Of a DNA stretch of 45,494 nucleotides, positions 25,685 through 33,904 are shown in pieces. Source of the stretch: Candidatus Minthosoma caballi (GTDB taxonomy: Bacteria > Bacteroidota > Bacteroidia > Bacteroidales > Bacteroidaceae); NCBI GenBank assembly GCA_018064505.1, contig JAGHVC010000110.1, forward strand, positions 1 to 45,494, read 5' to 3'. Each line of letters starts with the position of its first letter. Positions within the stretch are counted from its first letter, which is position 1. The position numbers and the translations under genes are program-made. Under the pieces are notes generated by a model, which ran no database searches, had not been told where the DNA came from, and saw only the letters and a program-made list of their open reading frames with translations.

Positions 25685-27532
25685 ATGGCAGAAACATTGG
25701 AAGTAAAGGAACTCGCTGATGTAGCGGTTCGTTTCTCAGGTGACTCTGGCGACGGCATGCAGCTCGCCGGAAACATCTTCTCTACAGTGTCAGCCACTGT
25801 AGGCAATAGTATCAGTACATTCCCTGATTACCCAGCAGATATCCGTGCCCCACAGGGATCACTCACAGGTGTGTCTGGTTTCCAGGTTCACATCGGTGCT
25901 GACCAGGTTTACACTCCTGGTGACAAGTGCGATGTGCTTGTAGCTATGAATGCTGCTGCACTCAAGACTCAATACAAGTACGCTAAGCCAGGTGCTGCCA
26001 TCATTATCGACACAGACTCTTTCAAGGCTGCTGACCTCAAGAAGGCTGCTTTCGAAACTGAGGATTACCTCGGAGAGATGGGCATTGACCCTGACCGCGT
26101 AATCGCTTGCCCTATCACTCAAATGGTGAAGGACTGCCTTGCTGACTCTGGCATGGATGTTAAGGCTCAGCTCAAGTGCCGCAACATGTTTGCCCTTGGC
26201 CTCGTATGCTGGCTCTTCGATCGTGACCTCGACATTGCCTATAACTTCCTCAAAGAGAAGTTTGCAAAGAAAGCTGGCGTTGCAGAAGCAAACATCAAGG
26301 TTATTCAGGCTGGTTACGACTACGGACACAACACTCACTCAAGTGTTGCTAATGTATATAGAATTGAGACTAAGAACAAGGTGCCAGGACGCTACATGGA
26401 CATCACTGGCAACAAGGCTACTGCCTACGGCTTCATCGCTGCTGCTGAAAAGGCAGGCTTGAAGCTCTACCTTGGCTCTTACCCTATCACTCCTGCCACT
26501 GATGTTCTTCACGAGCTCTCTAAACATAAGAGCCTTGGCGTGACAACTGTACAGTGTGAGGACGAAATTGCAGGTTGCGCCTCTTCACTCGGTGCTTCAT
26601 TCGCAGGCGCTCTTGCTGTCACTTCTACTTCAGGTCCTGGTATCTGTTTGAAGAGCGAGGCTATGAACCTTGCTGTTATCATGGAACTTCCACTTGTTGT
26701 TCTCGATGTACAGCGTGGCGGTCCTGCAACAGGTCTTCCTACTAAGTCTGAGCAGACAGACCTTCTTCAGGCACTCTTCGGCCGTAACGGTGAGTCTCCT
26801 ATGCCAGTAATTGCAGCTACAAGCCCTACTGACTGCTTTGAAGCTGCATATGCTGCATCAAAGATGGCTCTTGAGCACATGACTCCTGTCATACTCATGA
26901 CTGATGCTTATGTTGCTAATGGTTCTGGTGCATTCAAGCTCCCAAATCTTGCTGAGTACCCAGCAATCAACCCTCCTTATGTTCCAGAAGACATGAAGGG
27001 AAGCTGGACTCCATATATGCGTGCTGAGAACGGAACTCGCTACTGGGCTGTGCCTGGCCGTCAGGGCTTCGAGCACATCCTCGGCGGTCTTGAGAAAGAC
27101 GACAAGACTGGAGCTATCTCTACTAACCCAGAGAACCACGACCTCATGACTCGCAAGCGCCAGGATAAGATTAACAATATTCCTGTGCCAGATCTTGAAG
27201 TGCTTGGTGATGCTGACGATGCAGAACTCCTCATTGTTGGCTTCGGTGGCACATACGGTCATCTCCATGCTGCTATGGATGAGATGCGTGCTGCAGGCAA
27301 GAAGGTTGCACTCGCACACTTCAAGTTCATCAACCCACTTCCAAAGAACACTGCAGAGGTGCTTAAGAAGTATCCTAAGGTTGTTGTTGCAGAACAGAAC
27401 ATGGGCCAGCTTGCAGGATGGCTCCGCATGAAAGTAGATGGCTTCGTTCCTTACCAGTTCAACCAAGTTAAGGGTCAGCCATTCGTGGTAAACGAATTGG
27501 TTGAAGCTTTCAATGCAATTATTAATAAATAA
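25685..27532 (+). CDS. korA: 2-oxoglutarate (2-oxoacid):ferredoxin oxidoreductase subunit alpha, gamma-alpha fusion
   Basis: Part of the KorAB complex that interconverts 2-oxoglutarate and succinyl-CoA with ferredoxin. The first 190 residues are the gamma domain (VRFSGDSGDGMQLAGNIF; GVSGFQVHIG) and the rest (about 215-615) the alpha pyrimidine-binding and transketolase-like domains (GSYPITPATDVLHELSKH; CEDEIAGCASSLGASFAGA; TSTSGPGICLKSEAMNLA; QRGGPATGLPTKSEQTDLLQ). The 615-aa fused form is usual for the Bacteroidetes and actinobacterial KorA type. korB follows 18 nt downstream. Specificity for 2-oxoglutarate rather than another 2-oxoacid is inferred from the two-gene arrangement without a separate ferredoxin-like delta subunit. 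Confidence 0.92.
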   Translation: MAETLEVKELADVAVRFSGDSGDGMQLAGNIFSTVSATVGNSISTFPDYPADIRAPQGSLTGVSGFQVHIGADQVYTPGDKCDVLVAMNAAALKTQYKYAKPGAAIIIDTDSFKAADLKKAAFETEDYLGEMGIDPDRVIACPITQMVKDCLADSGMDVKAQLKCRNMFALGLVCWLFDRDLDIAYNFLKEKFAKKAGVAEANIKVIQAGYDYGHNTHSSVANVYRIETKNKVPGRYMDITGNKATAYGFIAAAEKAGLKLYLGSYPITPATDVLHELSKHKSLGVTTVQCEDEIAGCASSLGASFAGALAVTSTSGPGICLKSEAMNLAVIMELPLVVLDVQRGGPATGLPTKSEQTDLLQALFGRNGESPMPVIAATSPTDCFEAAYAASKMALEHMTPVILMTDAYVANGSGAFKLPNLAEYPAINPPYVPEDMKGSWTPYMRAENGTRYWAVPGRQGFEHILGGLEKDDKTGAISTNPENHDLMTRKRQDKINNIPVPDLEVLGDADDAELLIVGFGGTYGHLHAAMDEMRAAGKKVALAHFKFINPLPKNTAEVLKKYPKVVVAEQNMGQLAGWLRMKVDGFVPYQFNQVKGQPFVVNELVEAFNAIINK

Positions 27533-27550
27533 AGAAAGGGCATTAAAACT

Positions 27551-28561
27551 ATGGCATATACAGCAAATGATTTCAAAAAGGGTCAGCCAAGATGGTGCCC
27601 TGGATGTGGTGACCACTTCTTCCTCGCGTCTCTCCATAAGGCAATGGCAGAGATTGGCGTAAATCCTTGGGACACAGCGGTTATCTCAGGTATTGGCTGT
27701 TCATCTCGTCTTCCCCACTATATGGCAACATACGGCATGAACACTATTCACGGTCGTGCCGCAGCTATCGCAACCGGTGCTAAGGTTGCAAATCCAGATC
27801 TTACAGTTTGGCAGGTTTCTGGTGACGGTGATGGCCTCGCTATTGGCGGTAACCACTTCATCCATGCTAACCGTCGTAACATCAACCTCAATATGATCCT
27901 TCTCAACAACCGTATCTATGGTTTGACAAAGGGTCAGTATTCACCAACTTCACCAAGAGGATTTATCAGCAAATCATCACCTTACGGAACAGTAGAAGAT
28001 CCATTCCGTCCTGCAGAACTTTGTTTTGGTGCTCGTGGACATTTCTTCGCTCGCGCCGTTGCGACTGATGCTTCTGGCACTGTGGATATCCTCAAGGCTG
28101 CTTACAACCACAAGGGTGCTGCTGTTTGCGAGATTCTTCAGAACTGCGTTATCTTCAACAATGGCACTCACGATGCTGTTTATTCAAAGGAAGGACGCGC
28201 AGAGAACGCAATCTACTTAAAGCATGGCGAGAAGATGCTCTTTGGCGCTAACAACGAATACGGCATCGTTCAGGAAGGCTTTGGAGTGAAAGCTGTTAAG
28301 CTTGGAGAGGATACTAACGCTGCAGGAAAGGCGTATACAGAGGCTGATGTACTCATTCACGATGCTAAGTGTGAAGATAACACTCTCCAGCTCAAGCTTG
28401 CCGAAATGGAATGGCCTGTAGCTCTCGGTGTTATCCGCGATGTTGATGCTCCTACTTACGACGACTGCGTTTCCGCACAGATTGAAGAAGTTAAAGCGTC
28501 AAAGAAGTATCACAACTTCGCTGAGCTTCTCGAGACAAACGATATTTGGGAAGTAAAATAA
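27551..28561 (+). CDS. korB: 2-oxoglutarate (2-oxoacid):ferredoxin oxidoreductase subunit beta
   Basis: TPP-binding beta subunit of the KorAB complex, 336 aa. RWCPGCGDH at the N-terminus supplies two cysteines of the [4Fe-4S] cluster. GIGCSSRLPHYM and the TPP motif GDGDGLAIGGNHFIHANRR, ending in NNRIYGLTKGQYSPTS, fit the KorB/VorB family. It is followed by a clear hairpin terminator, so korAB is a two-gene operon. In an anaerobe it would supply 2-oxoglutarate by reductive carboxylation of succinyl-CoA, together with the fumarase at 36653-38308 in a branched TCA pathway; that link is inference. Confidence 0.94.
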   Translation: MAYTANDFKKGQPRWCPGCGDHFFLASLHKAMAEIGVNPWDTAVISGIGCSSRLPHYMATYGMNTIHGRAAAIATGAKVANPDLTVWQVSGDGDGLAIGGNHFIHANRRNINLNMILLNNRIYGLTKGQYSPTSPRGFISKSSPYGTVEDPFRPAELCFGARGHFFARAVATDASGTVDILKAAYNHKGAAVCEILQNCVIFNNGTHDAVYSKEGRAENAIYLKHGEKMLFGANNEYGIVQEGFGVKAVKLGEDTNAAGKAYTEADVLIHDAKCEDNTLQLKLAEMEWPVALGVIRDVDAPTYDDCVSAQIEEVKASKKYHNFAELLETNDIWEVK

Positions 28562-28583
28562 GGAACCCCTATATATACAAAAA

Positions 28584-28621
28584 ATCAAAGCAGGAGAAAA
28601 ACTCCTGCTCTGATTTTTTTT
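28584..28621 (+). terminator. Rho-independent terminator after korB
   Basis: ATCAAAGCAGGAG pairs with CTCCTGCTCTGAT (one G-U or mismatch) around an A-rich 4-5 nt loop and runs into eight or nine T. Confidence 0.92.
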
Positions 28622-28831
28622 ATGGACACACTCTATACCCCCGTTTTTTATCCTATTTGTATTAAGCTGTTTTTCGCATTTTAAATTAATAATGTTACAG
28701 TGTTGTTTTGCTTTTCAAAAGCAAATATAAGCATTTTGTTATATCAACAACAAAAAGAGCAAGTTTTTTATAAGTCGGAACGAAAAAATGTATATCTTTG
28801 CACAAAACTTAAAATTAAAACACTTAAGATT
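28622..28831 (+). promoter_or_regulatory. pyrE promoter region
   Basis: TATCTTTG at 28793-28800 is a consensus -7 box, giving a leader of about 25 nt. No clear -33 TTTG at the right spacing. The rest of the gap is AT-rich with no recognised structure. Confidence 0.55.
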
Positions 28832-29467
28832 ATGAAAACATTGGAGAAGATTTTTGCAGCTAAACTGCTGAACATAAAGGCTATTAAGCTTCAGCCTGAG
28901 AATCCTTTCACATGGGCAAGCGGATGGAAGTCGCCTTTCTATTGCGACAACCGCAAGACTTTGAGCTATCCTGATTTGCGCAACTTCGTGAAGCTGGAGA
29001 TTTGCCGCGTGGTGCTGGAGAACTTCCAGGATGCTGATGCTGTGGCAGGCGTAGCTACTGGCGCTATTCCACAAGGAGCTCTCGTGGCTGATGCCCTCTG
29101 CTTGCCTTTCGTGTATGTTCGATCAAAACCTAAGGATCATGGACTTGAGAATCTCATTGAGGGCGAGCTGAAGCCTGGCATGAAGGTGGTGGTGATTGAA
29201 GACCTCATTTCTACTGGCGGCTCGTCGCTGAAGGCTGTGGAGGCTATCCGCAAGAATGGCTGCGAGGTGATTGGCATGGTGGCAAGCTACACTTATGGCT
29301 TTGATGTGGCAAAGAAAGCTTTCGACGATGCTAAGGTGAAGCTCATCACTCTCACAAACTATGAGGCAGTTCTTGATGTTGCCCTCAAGACTGGCTACAT
29401 CACTGAGGATCAGATTCCAACCCTCAATGAGTGGAGAAAGAATCCAAGCGAGTGGTGTAAGGAGTGA
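28832..29467 (+). CDS. pyrE: Orotate phosphoribosyltransferase
   Basis: Converts orotate and PRPP to OMP in pyrimidine synthesis. The PRPP-binding signature is VVVIEDLISTGGSS. SGWKSPFYCDNR near the N-terminus and YVRSKPKDHG in the flexible loop are typical of PyrE. The ATG at 28832 is preferred over the upstream frame opening at 28700: the promoter -7 box (28793-28800) lies inside that extension, and the upstream residues have no family counterpart. The product has 211 aa, normal length. A GC-rich repeat copy follows 6 nt after the stop. Confidence 0.95.
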   Translation: MKTLEKIFAAKLLNIKAIKLQPENPFTWASGWKSPFYCDNRKTLSYPDLRNFVKLEICRVVLENFQDADAVAGVATGAIPQGALVADALCLPFVYVRSKPKDHGLENLIEGELKPGMKVVVIEDLISTGGSSLKAVEAIRKNGCEVIGMVASYTYGFDVAKKAFDDAKVKLITLTNYEAVLDVALKTGYITEDQIPTLNEWRKNPSEWCKE

Positions 29468-29473
29468 AAAAAA

Positions 29474-29669
29474 GCCCCCTAACCCCCGAGGGGGGCATCC
29501 ATGCGGAGTGTAAAAACAGCCCTGAGCTTTAGCGGGGCATCCCATGCGGAACGGGTAGCAAGAATGCTTTTTCTTGGTGTTTGTCAATCTGTGTGGTTAT
29601 TTTATTCGGGGATAACACAAGCCATCCTCCCCCATACCGGATGGCCGCCCCCTCTGGGGGTCGGGGGAC
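29474..29669. repeat. GC-rich dispersed repeat, copy 1
   Basis: About 196 nt beginning GCCCCCTAACCCCCGAG and ending GGGGGTCGGGGGAC, immediately before the SRPBCC start codon. The ends are imperfect inverted repeats. The interior includes AATGCTTTTTCTTGGTGTTT, then an AATCTGTGTGGTTATTTTAT stretch, and GCCATCCTCCCCCATACCGG, all nearly identical in copy 2 at 30153-30360 and in the same orientation. Base composition is very unlike the surrounding AT-rich intergenic DNA. Confidence 0.85.
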
Positions 29670-29672
29670 TTT

Positions 29673-30143
29673 ATGGCAAAATACGAAAGTGGCATTAAGC
29701 AAGTGCCTCACAGCCAGAGTGCTGTGTATGGCAAGATTAGCGATTTGAGCAATCTTGCTGCGATTAAAGAGAAACTGAACGATCCTGATCAGCAAGAAAA
29801 GCTGAAAGGACAGATTCCTGCAGACAAGTGGGACGAGGTGAAGAAACATCTTGAGGAGATGGAGTGCACTTCCGACACTCTAAGTATCACAGCTGGCCCA
29901 ATTGGCTCTATCGCTATCAAGATTGAAAGCCGTGAGCCAGAGAAGTGCGTGAAGTATGTGTCAACCAACTCTCCTGTGGGCTTCAAGCTCTGGATTCAGG
30001 TGTTGCCTACTGGAGATGATTCGTGCAAGCTCAAGGTGACCATCGATGCAGACCTTAACTTCTTCATGAAGCAGATGCTCGACAAGCATCTGCAGCAAGG
30101 CGTGGATAGGTTTGCTGATATGATGGCAATGATACCGTATTAA
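29673..30143 (+). CDS. SRPBCC (START-like) family protein
   Basis: A 156-aa cytoplasmic protein fitting the SRPBCC/START-like ligand-binding fold in length and layout: an N-terminal strand (YESGIKQVPHSQSAVYGKIS), a helical segment around DLSNLAAIKEKL, a run of beta strands (DTLSITAGPIGSIAIKIES; FKLWIQVLPTGDDSCKLKVT) and a long C-terminal helix (FMKQMLDKHLQQGVDRFADMMA). These proteins bind hydrophobic ligands or modulate partners; the ligand here is unknown. The gene is bracketed by two direct copies of the same GC-rich repeat, which suggests it may have been inserted or duplicated as a cassette. Confidence 0.72.
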   Translation: MAKYESGIKQVPHSQSAVYGKISDLSNLAAIKEKLNDPDQQEKLKGQIPADKWDEVKKHLEEMECTSDTLSITAGPIGSIAIKIESREPEKCVKYVSTNSPVGFKLWIQVLPTGDDSCKLKVTIDADLNFFMKQMLDKHLQQGVDRFADMMAMIPY

Positions 30144-30152
30144 AGAAAGACA

Positions 30153-30360
30153 GCCCCCTAACCCCTGAAGGGGGCATTCATGCGGAGTGTGAAAAAGGTC
30201 CCCCTAATCTCAAAGGAGGGGACATCCATGCGGAATGGGGTAGCTAGAAAAATGCTTTTTCTTGGCGTTTGCCAATCTGTGTGGTTCTTTTATTCGGGGG
30301 AATAATACAAGCCATCCTCCCCCATACTGGATGGCCGCCCCCTTCGGGGGACGGGGGGCT
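30153..30360. repeat. GC-rich dispersed repeat, copy 2
   Basis: About 208 nt, direct copy of 29474-29669. It begins GCCCCCTAACCCCTGAAG, carries the same AATGCTTTTTCTTGGCGTTT and GCCATCCTCCCCCATACTGG blocks, and ends GGGGGACGGGGGGC just before argH. Differences are scattered substitutions and small indels. The ends could pair with each other (GCCCCC with GGGGGC). Confidence 0.85.
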
Positions 30361-30368
30361 TTTATTTT

Positions 30369-31706
30369 ATGGCTGATAAACTATGGACTAAGAATGTCCA
30401 AATGACTGCTGAGATAGAGAAGTTCACTGTGGGCAAAGACCGCGAGATGGACATCTATCTTGCTAAATATGATGTGCTTGGCAGCATGGCTCACATCACT
30501 ATGCTGCAGAGCATCGACTTGCTCACTGCTGACGAACTTGATGTACTCTTGAAAGAGCTGAAGGAGATATACAAGCAAGCAGAGAGGGGTGAATTTGTGA
30601 TAGAAGAAGGCGTTGAGGATGTGCATAGTCAGGTGGAGCTTATGCTGACTCGCAAGCTTGGAGACATTGGCAAGAAGATTCACTCAGGACGCTCTCGCAA
30701 CGACCAAGTGCTTGTGGACTTGAAGCTCTTCATTCGCGACCAAATTAAAGAAATCGCAGGACTCGTGCAGAGCTTGTTTGAGGAACTGATCCAGCAGAGC
30801 AACAGATACAAGGATGTGCTGATGCCGGGCTACACTCACCTTCAGGTGGCTATGCCAAGCAGCTTCGGTCTTTGGTTTGGCGCATACGCAGAAGGGCTTG
30901 TTGACGACATGCAGTATCTGCAAGCTGCATGGAAGATTACCAACAGAAATCCTCTTGGCTCTGCTGCAGGATACGGCAGCAGTTTCCCTCTCAACCGACA
31001 GATGACCACTGATCTGCTGGGATTTGACTCAATGGATTACAATGTTGTATATGCTCAGATGGGGCGCGGAAAGACTGAACGCAATGTTGCATTCTCGATG
31101 GCTAGCATTGCGGGCACAATCGCAAAGATGGCTTTTGACGCTTGCATGTTCAACAGTCAGAACTTTGCTTTCGTAAAACTGCCTGATGACTGCACTACAG
31201 GCTCCAGCATCATGCCTCACAAGAAGAATCCTGATGTGTTTGAGTTGACTAGAGCTAAATGCAACAAACTGCAGTCTTTGCCTGTGACTGTGACTATGAT
31301 AATGAACAACCTACCAGTTGGCTACTTCCGTGATCTGCAAATCATTAAGGAGGTTTTCCTTCCTGCATTCGACGACTTGAAAGATTGCTTGCAGATGGCT
31401 GCATACATTATCAATAAGATGAAGGTGAACGAGCATATTCTCGACAATCCAATCTACGACAACATGTTCTCTGTGGAGGAAGTGAACCGCCTTGCCCGTG
31501 AGGGAATGCCTTTCCGCGATGCTTACAAGCATGTGGGATTGGAGATTGAAGCTGGACGCTTCGCGCCAAACAAGGATATTCATCACACCCACGAAGGCAG
31601 TATTGGCAACCTTTGCAATGACAAGATTCAGCAGCTCATGGACGAAGCTGTGGCTGGATTCAAGTTTGAAAAGATGGAAAATGCCGTTAAGCAACTGCTT
31701 AGTTAA
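30369..31706 (+). CDS. argH: Argininosuccinate lyase
   Basis: Last enzyme of arginine synthesis, splitting argininosuccinate to arginine and fumarate. Family signature GSSIMPHKKNPD with the catalytic Ser. HSGRSRNDQVLVDLKL, MPGYTHLQVAMPSSFGLW and NPLGSAAGYGSSFPL complete the three conserved regions of the aspartase/fumarase superfamily. At 445 aa it is near the usual 455-465. The sequence starts directly after GC-rich repeat copy 2, so its promoter is either within that repeat or further upstream. It complements argF', about 25 kb away. Confidence 0.96.
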   Translation: MADKLWTKNVQMTAEIEKFTVGKDREMDIYLAKYDVLGSMAHITMLQSIDLLTADELDVLLKELKEIYKQAERGEFVIEEGVEDVHSQVELMLTRKLGDIGKKIHSGRSRNDQVLVDLKLFIRDQIKEIAGLVQSLFEELIQQSNRYKDVLMPGYTHLQVAMPSSFGLWFGAYAEGLVDDMQYLQAAWKITNRNPLGSAAGYGSSFPLNRQMTTDLLGFDSMDYNVVYAQMGRGKTERNVAFSMASIAGTIAKMAFDACMFNSQNFAFVKLPDDCTTGSSIMPHKKNPDVFELTRAKCNKLQSLPVTVTMIMNNLPVGYFRDLQIIKEVFLPAFDDLKDCLQMAAYIINKMKVNEHILDNPIYDNMFSVEEVNRLAREGMPFRDAYKHVGLEIEAGRFAPNKDIHHTHEGSIGNLCNDKIQQLMDEAVAGFKFEKMENAVKQLLS

Positions 31707-31719
31707 TTAAGATTTAAGA

Positions 31720-31872
31720 TTTAGCAAGCCCCCATCCTCTGCTATCTACTCCCCTCCTTGAAAGGGGTGCGACCGCTAAAAAGCCTAATTAAATGTCACG
31801 GTTTAGGAAGCAACCGAAGTGAGTAATCACGAGGACGGACTTCGTAGAGGGGCAAGGGGAAGGGTCTTTTAA
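31720..31872. repeat. GC-rich spacer with hairpin, related to dispersed repeats
   Basis: The gap between argH and the aldo-keto reductase contains CCCCCATCCTC near its start, a CCCCT/AGGGG hairpin around CCTTGA (near 31751-31767), an ACGA/TCGT inverted repeat around GGACGGACT, and GGGGCAAGGGGAAGGG near the end. It is similar in style but not in sequence to the copies at 29474 and 30153. No gene is seen in it. Confidence 0.5.
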
Positions 31873-31878
31873 CAATTT

Positions 31879-32853
31879 ATGATTTACAGATATTCCGGAC
31901 ATTCAGGCATTCAGCTACCAGTGCTTAGCCTCGGACTTTGGCACAACTTCGGCAGCGTGGATGATTTCAGCGTTGCCACACAGATGGTAACTCGAGCTTT
32001 CGATGCTGGCATTTGCCACTTCGACCTTGCCAACAACTATGGCCCTGTTCCTGGCAGTGCAGAAAGCAACTTTGGCCGTATAATGAAGAATGAGCTCGCA
32101 AGTCACAGAGACGAAATGTTCATTGCCTCTAAGGCCGGCCACGATATGTGGCCAGGAGTGTATGGCGATGGCTCAAGCCGTAAAAACTTGATAGCCAGCT
32201 GCAATCAAAGCTTGAAGCGCACAGGATTGGAGTACTTCGATGTGTTCTATAGTCATCGCTACGATGGCGTGACTCCTGTGGAAGAGACAATGCAGGCACT
32301 TATTGACATTGTGCGCCAAGGCAAAGCACTTTATGCAGGTATCTCAAAATATCCTCCTCATTTGCAGCAAAAATGCTACGACATACTAAAGGCTGCAAAG
32401 GTGCCTTGCTTACTCAGCCAGTACCGTTGCAGCATGTTCGACCACAAAGCAATGAACGAGAATTTTGAGGTGGCAACTCTCAATGGCAGCGGAGTAATCT
32501 GTTTCTCTCCGCTTGCTCAAGGCTTGCTCACAGGAAAATATGACAACGGCATTCCTGAAGGAAGCCGCGCTGCACGAAGCACTGGTTTCTTGCAAACATC
32601 TCAGGTGACTCCAGAGAGAGTGGAAGCTGTAAAGAAGCTGGCACAGATTGCAAAAGAGCGTGGACAAAGCATTGCTCAGATGGCACTTGCGTGGATTCTT
32701 GCTGACAATCGCGTGACATCATGCATCATTGGAACTTCATCTGTGGCCCAGCTTGAGAATAATCTCGCAACCATTGACAATCTCCAATTCTCTGATGATG
32801 AAATGGATAGAATCAATGAGATTCTTCGTGACCCTGTATTGCAATTTGATTAA
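31879..32853 (+). CDS. Aldo/keto reductase, YghZ / glyceraldehyde-3-phosphate reductase type
   Basis: NADPH-dependent reductase of the AKR superfamily, 324 aa. Catalytic residues are in expected places: Asp and Tyr in CHFDLANNYGP, Lys in FIASKAGHD and His in FYSHRYDGV. The opening (YSGHSGIQLPVLSLGLWHNFG) and the segment PVPGSAESNFGRIM resemble E. coli YghZ (GprA), which reduces L-glyceraldehyde 3-phosphate and methylglyoxal. CFSPLAQGLLTGKY and GTSSVAQLENNL bind the cofactor. The following lipoprotein gene starts only 3 nt after its stop, so these are probably one transcript. Confidence 0.9.
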   Translation: MIYRYSGHSGIQLPVLSLGLWHNFGSVDDFSVATQMVTRAFDAGICHFDLANNYGPVPGSAESNFGRIMKNELASHRDEMFIASKAGHDMWPGVYGDGSSRKNLIASCNQSLKRTGLEYFDVFYSHRYDGVTPVEETMQALIDIVRQGKALYAGISKYPPHLQQKCYDILKAAKVPCLLSQYRCSMFDHKAMNENFEVATLNGSGVICFSPLAQGLLTGKYDNGIPEGSRAARSTGFLQTSQVTPERVEAVKKLAQIAKERGQSIAQMALAWILADNRVTSCIIGTSSVAQLENNLATIDNLQFSDDEMDRINEILRDPVLQFD

Positions 32854-32856
32854 AAA

Positions 32857-33399
32857 ATGAAACATAGCAATATACACATTATTGCATACATTCTTATGGC
32901 TATCGTCGGAATAAGCTTCTCTGCATGTTCCGACGATACTACATCTACATACTCCAACAAAAATCCTGTCAGATGCGATTTTTTTGTATTGCAATACAAA
33001 GAACTCTTTGATGTAATAAATAACAACGGTCAATTTGCTACTATCAGAAAATCAGCCGCCCAGCTAAAGATGAAAAGCGCGGTGAACGAAACAACCTACA
33101 ATATGGAAGCTGCTCAAAAGTACTTTCAGTTTGGTCTTGGCGGATTGATAGTGGGCACTACATATGCTGGAGAATATCGAGTTTATGACCTCTCATGCCC
33201 CAATTGCAACAGAGCAGAGAAGCGAATGACAATTGATGACAATGGCTATGCAAAATGCGGCAATTGCAAGATTTCATACAACCTAAACAACGATGGCATA
33301 ATTACCGATGTGCCTAAAGAATGCATTCATTCTAATCCTCGTAGCCTATTGCGATATAAAATAGCTTACGACGGACAATATGTACATATATATAATTAA
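32857..33399 (+). CDS. Lipoprotein with a Rieske-like Cys4 motif
   Basis: Secreted lipoprotein of 180 aa. A hydrophobic signal (residues 8-23) ends in the lipobox ISFSAC with C24. The body contains CPNC (114-117) and CGNC (134-137). The spacing and flanks (VYDLSCPNC, 16 residues, CGNCKISYNLNNDG) parallel a Rieske domain, whose pattern is CxH...CxxH-G-x-x-F-D-L-x-x-G, with cysteines where the histidines would be. The end (SLLRYKIAYDGQYVHIYN) also looks like a Rieske C-terminal strand pair. It may bind zinc or a cluster with four Cys ligands. Lies between the aldo-keto reductase and another secreted protein; function unknown. Confidence 0.7.
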   Translation: MKHSNIHIIAYILMAIVGISFSACSDDTTSTYSNKNPVRCDFFVLQYKELFDVINNNGQFATIRKSAAQLKMKSAVNETTYNMEAAQKYFQFGLGGLIVGTTYAGEYRVYDLSCPNCNRAEKRMTIDDNGYAKCGNCKISYNLNNDGIITDVPKECIHSNPRSLLRYKIAYDGQYVHIYN

Positions 33400-33413
33400 T
33401 AAAACAATTCGCG

Positions 33414-33887
33414 ATGTTTAAGTTCCTAGCTTCACTGTTCGTAGCATCATTGAGTTTGACAAGCGTCATCAACGATGCAGATCGTATTTCTTTTGGTTTC
33501 TCGACAGGCTCTCTTGCGCCAGAGTATCAGTATTCTTATTCTGTAGTTGTAGTTCCTGAAAAAGTAACTATATCATTCACAAAAGGATATGGAGATTCCA
33601 ACGCAAAAGACAGTATGACTATAACCAAGCAACAGTTTGAGAATATTAAGGAACATCTTAAGAAACAGAATGTCAAGAAAGTGAAGGAGGTGAATGAAGG
33701 CATTTGTGGAGCAAGCACAAACTCTCTTGTTGTGTATAAAGGCAAAGAGTGCGTGTTTAATGCCTACCGAATGGGATCTGATGGAAATTTGAACATGGAC
33801 GGTTCCCTTTTATCATCAGTGGAAAACTGTATTCCTGGCTTTAAAGAAAAATTCCGAGCAACAAAGGAGTCTTTAAAAATAGAATAA
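33414..33887 (+). CDS. Predicted secreted protein, unknown function
   Basis: A 157-aa protein that I do not recognise. The N-terminal 17 residues are hydrophobic (MFKFLASLFVASLSLTS) and act as a likely signal peptide. The mature part begins with beta-strand-like stretches (ISFGFSTGS, YSYSVVVVPEKVTISFTKG), then a charged helix (TKQQFENIKEHLKKQNVKKV). Three cysteines occur in GICGAS, KECVFN and VENCIP. It starts 15 nt after the Cys4 lipoprotein and ends 17 nt before the flippase start, so it belongs to the same run. Nothing in the sequence gives its role. Confidence 0.65.
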   Translation: MFKFLASLFVASLSLTSVINDADRISFGFSTGSLAPEYQYSYSVVVVPEKVTISFTKGYGDSNAKDSMTITKQQFENIKEHLKKQNVKKVKEVNEGICGASTNSLVVYKGKECVFNAYRMGSDGNLNMDGSLLSSVENCIPGFKEKFRATKESLKIE

Positions 33888-33904
33888 GATTGAAGCAAAG
33901 AATA

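Noticed and set aside
28700-28831. Longer N-terminus for pyrE from an upstream ATG
   Set aside because: The extension contains the promoter -7 box and low-complexity residues, and PyrE family alignment starts at 28832.
29474-30360. CRISPR array or insertion sequence around the SRPBCC gene
   Set aside because: Only two long copies exist, there are no spacers or short regular repeats, and the gene between them is not a transposase.
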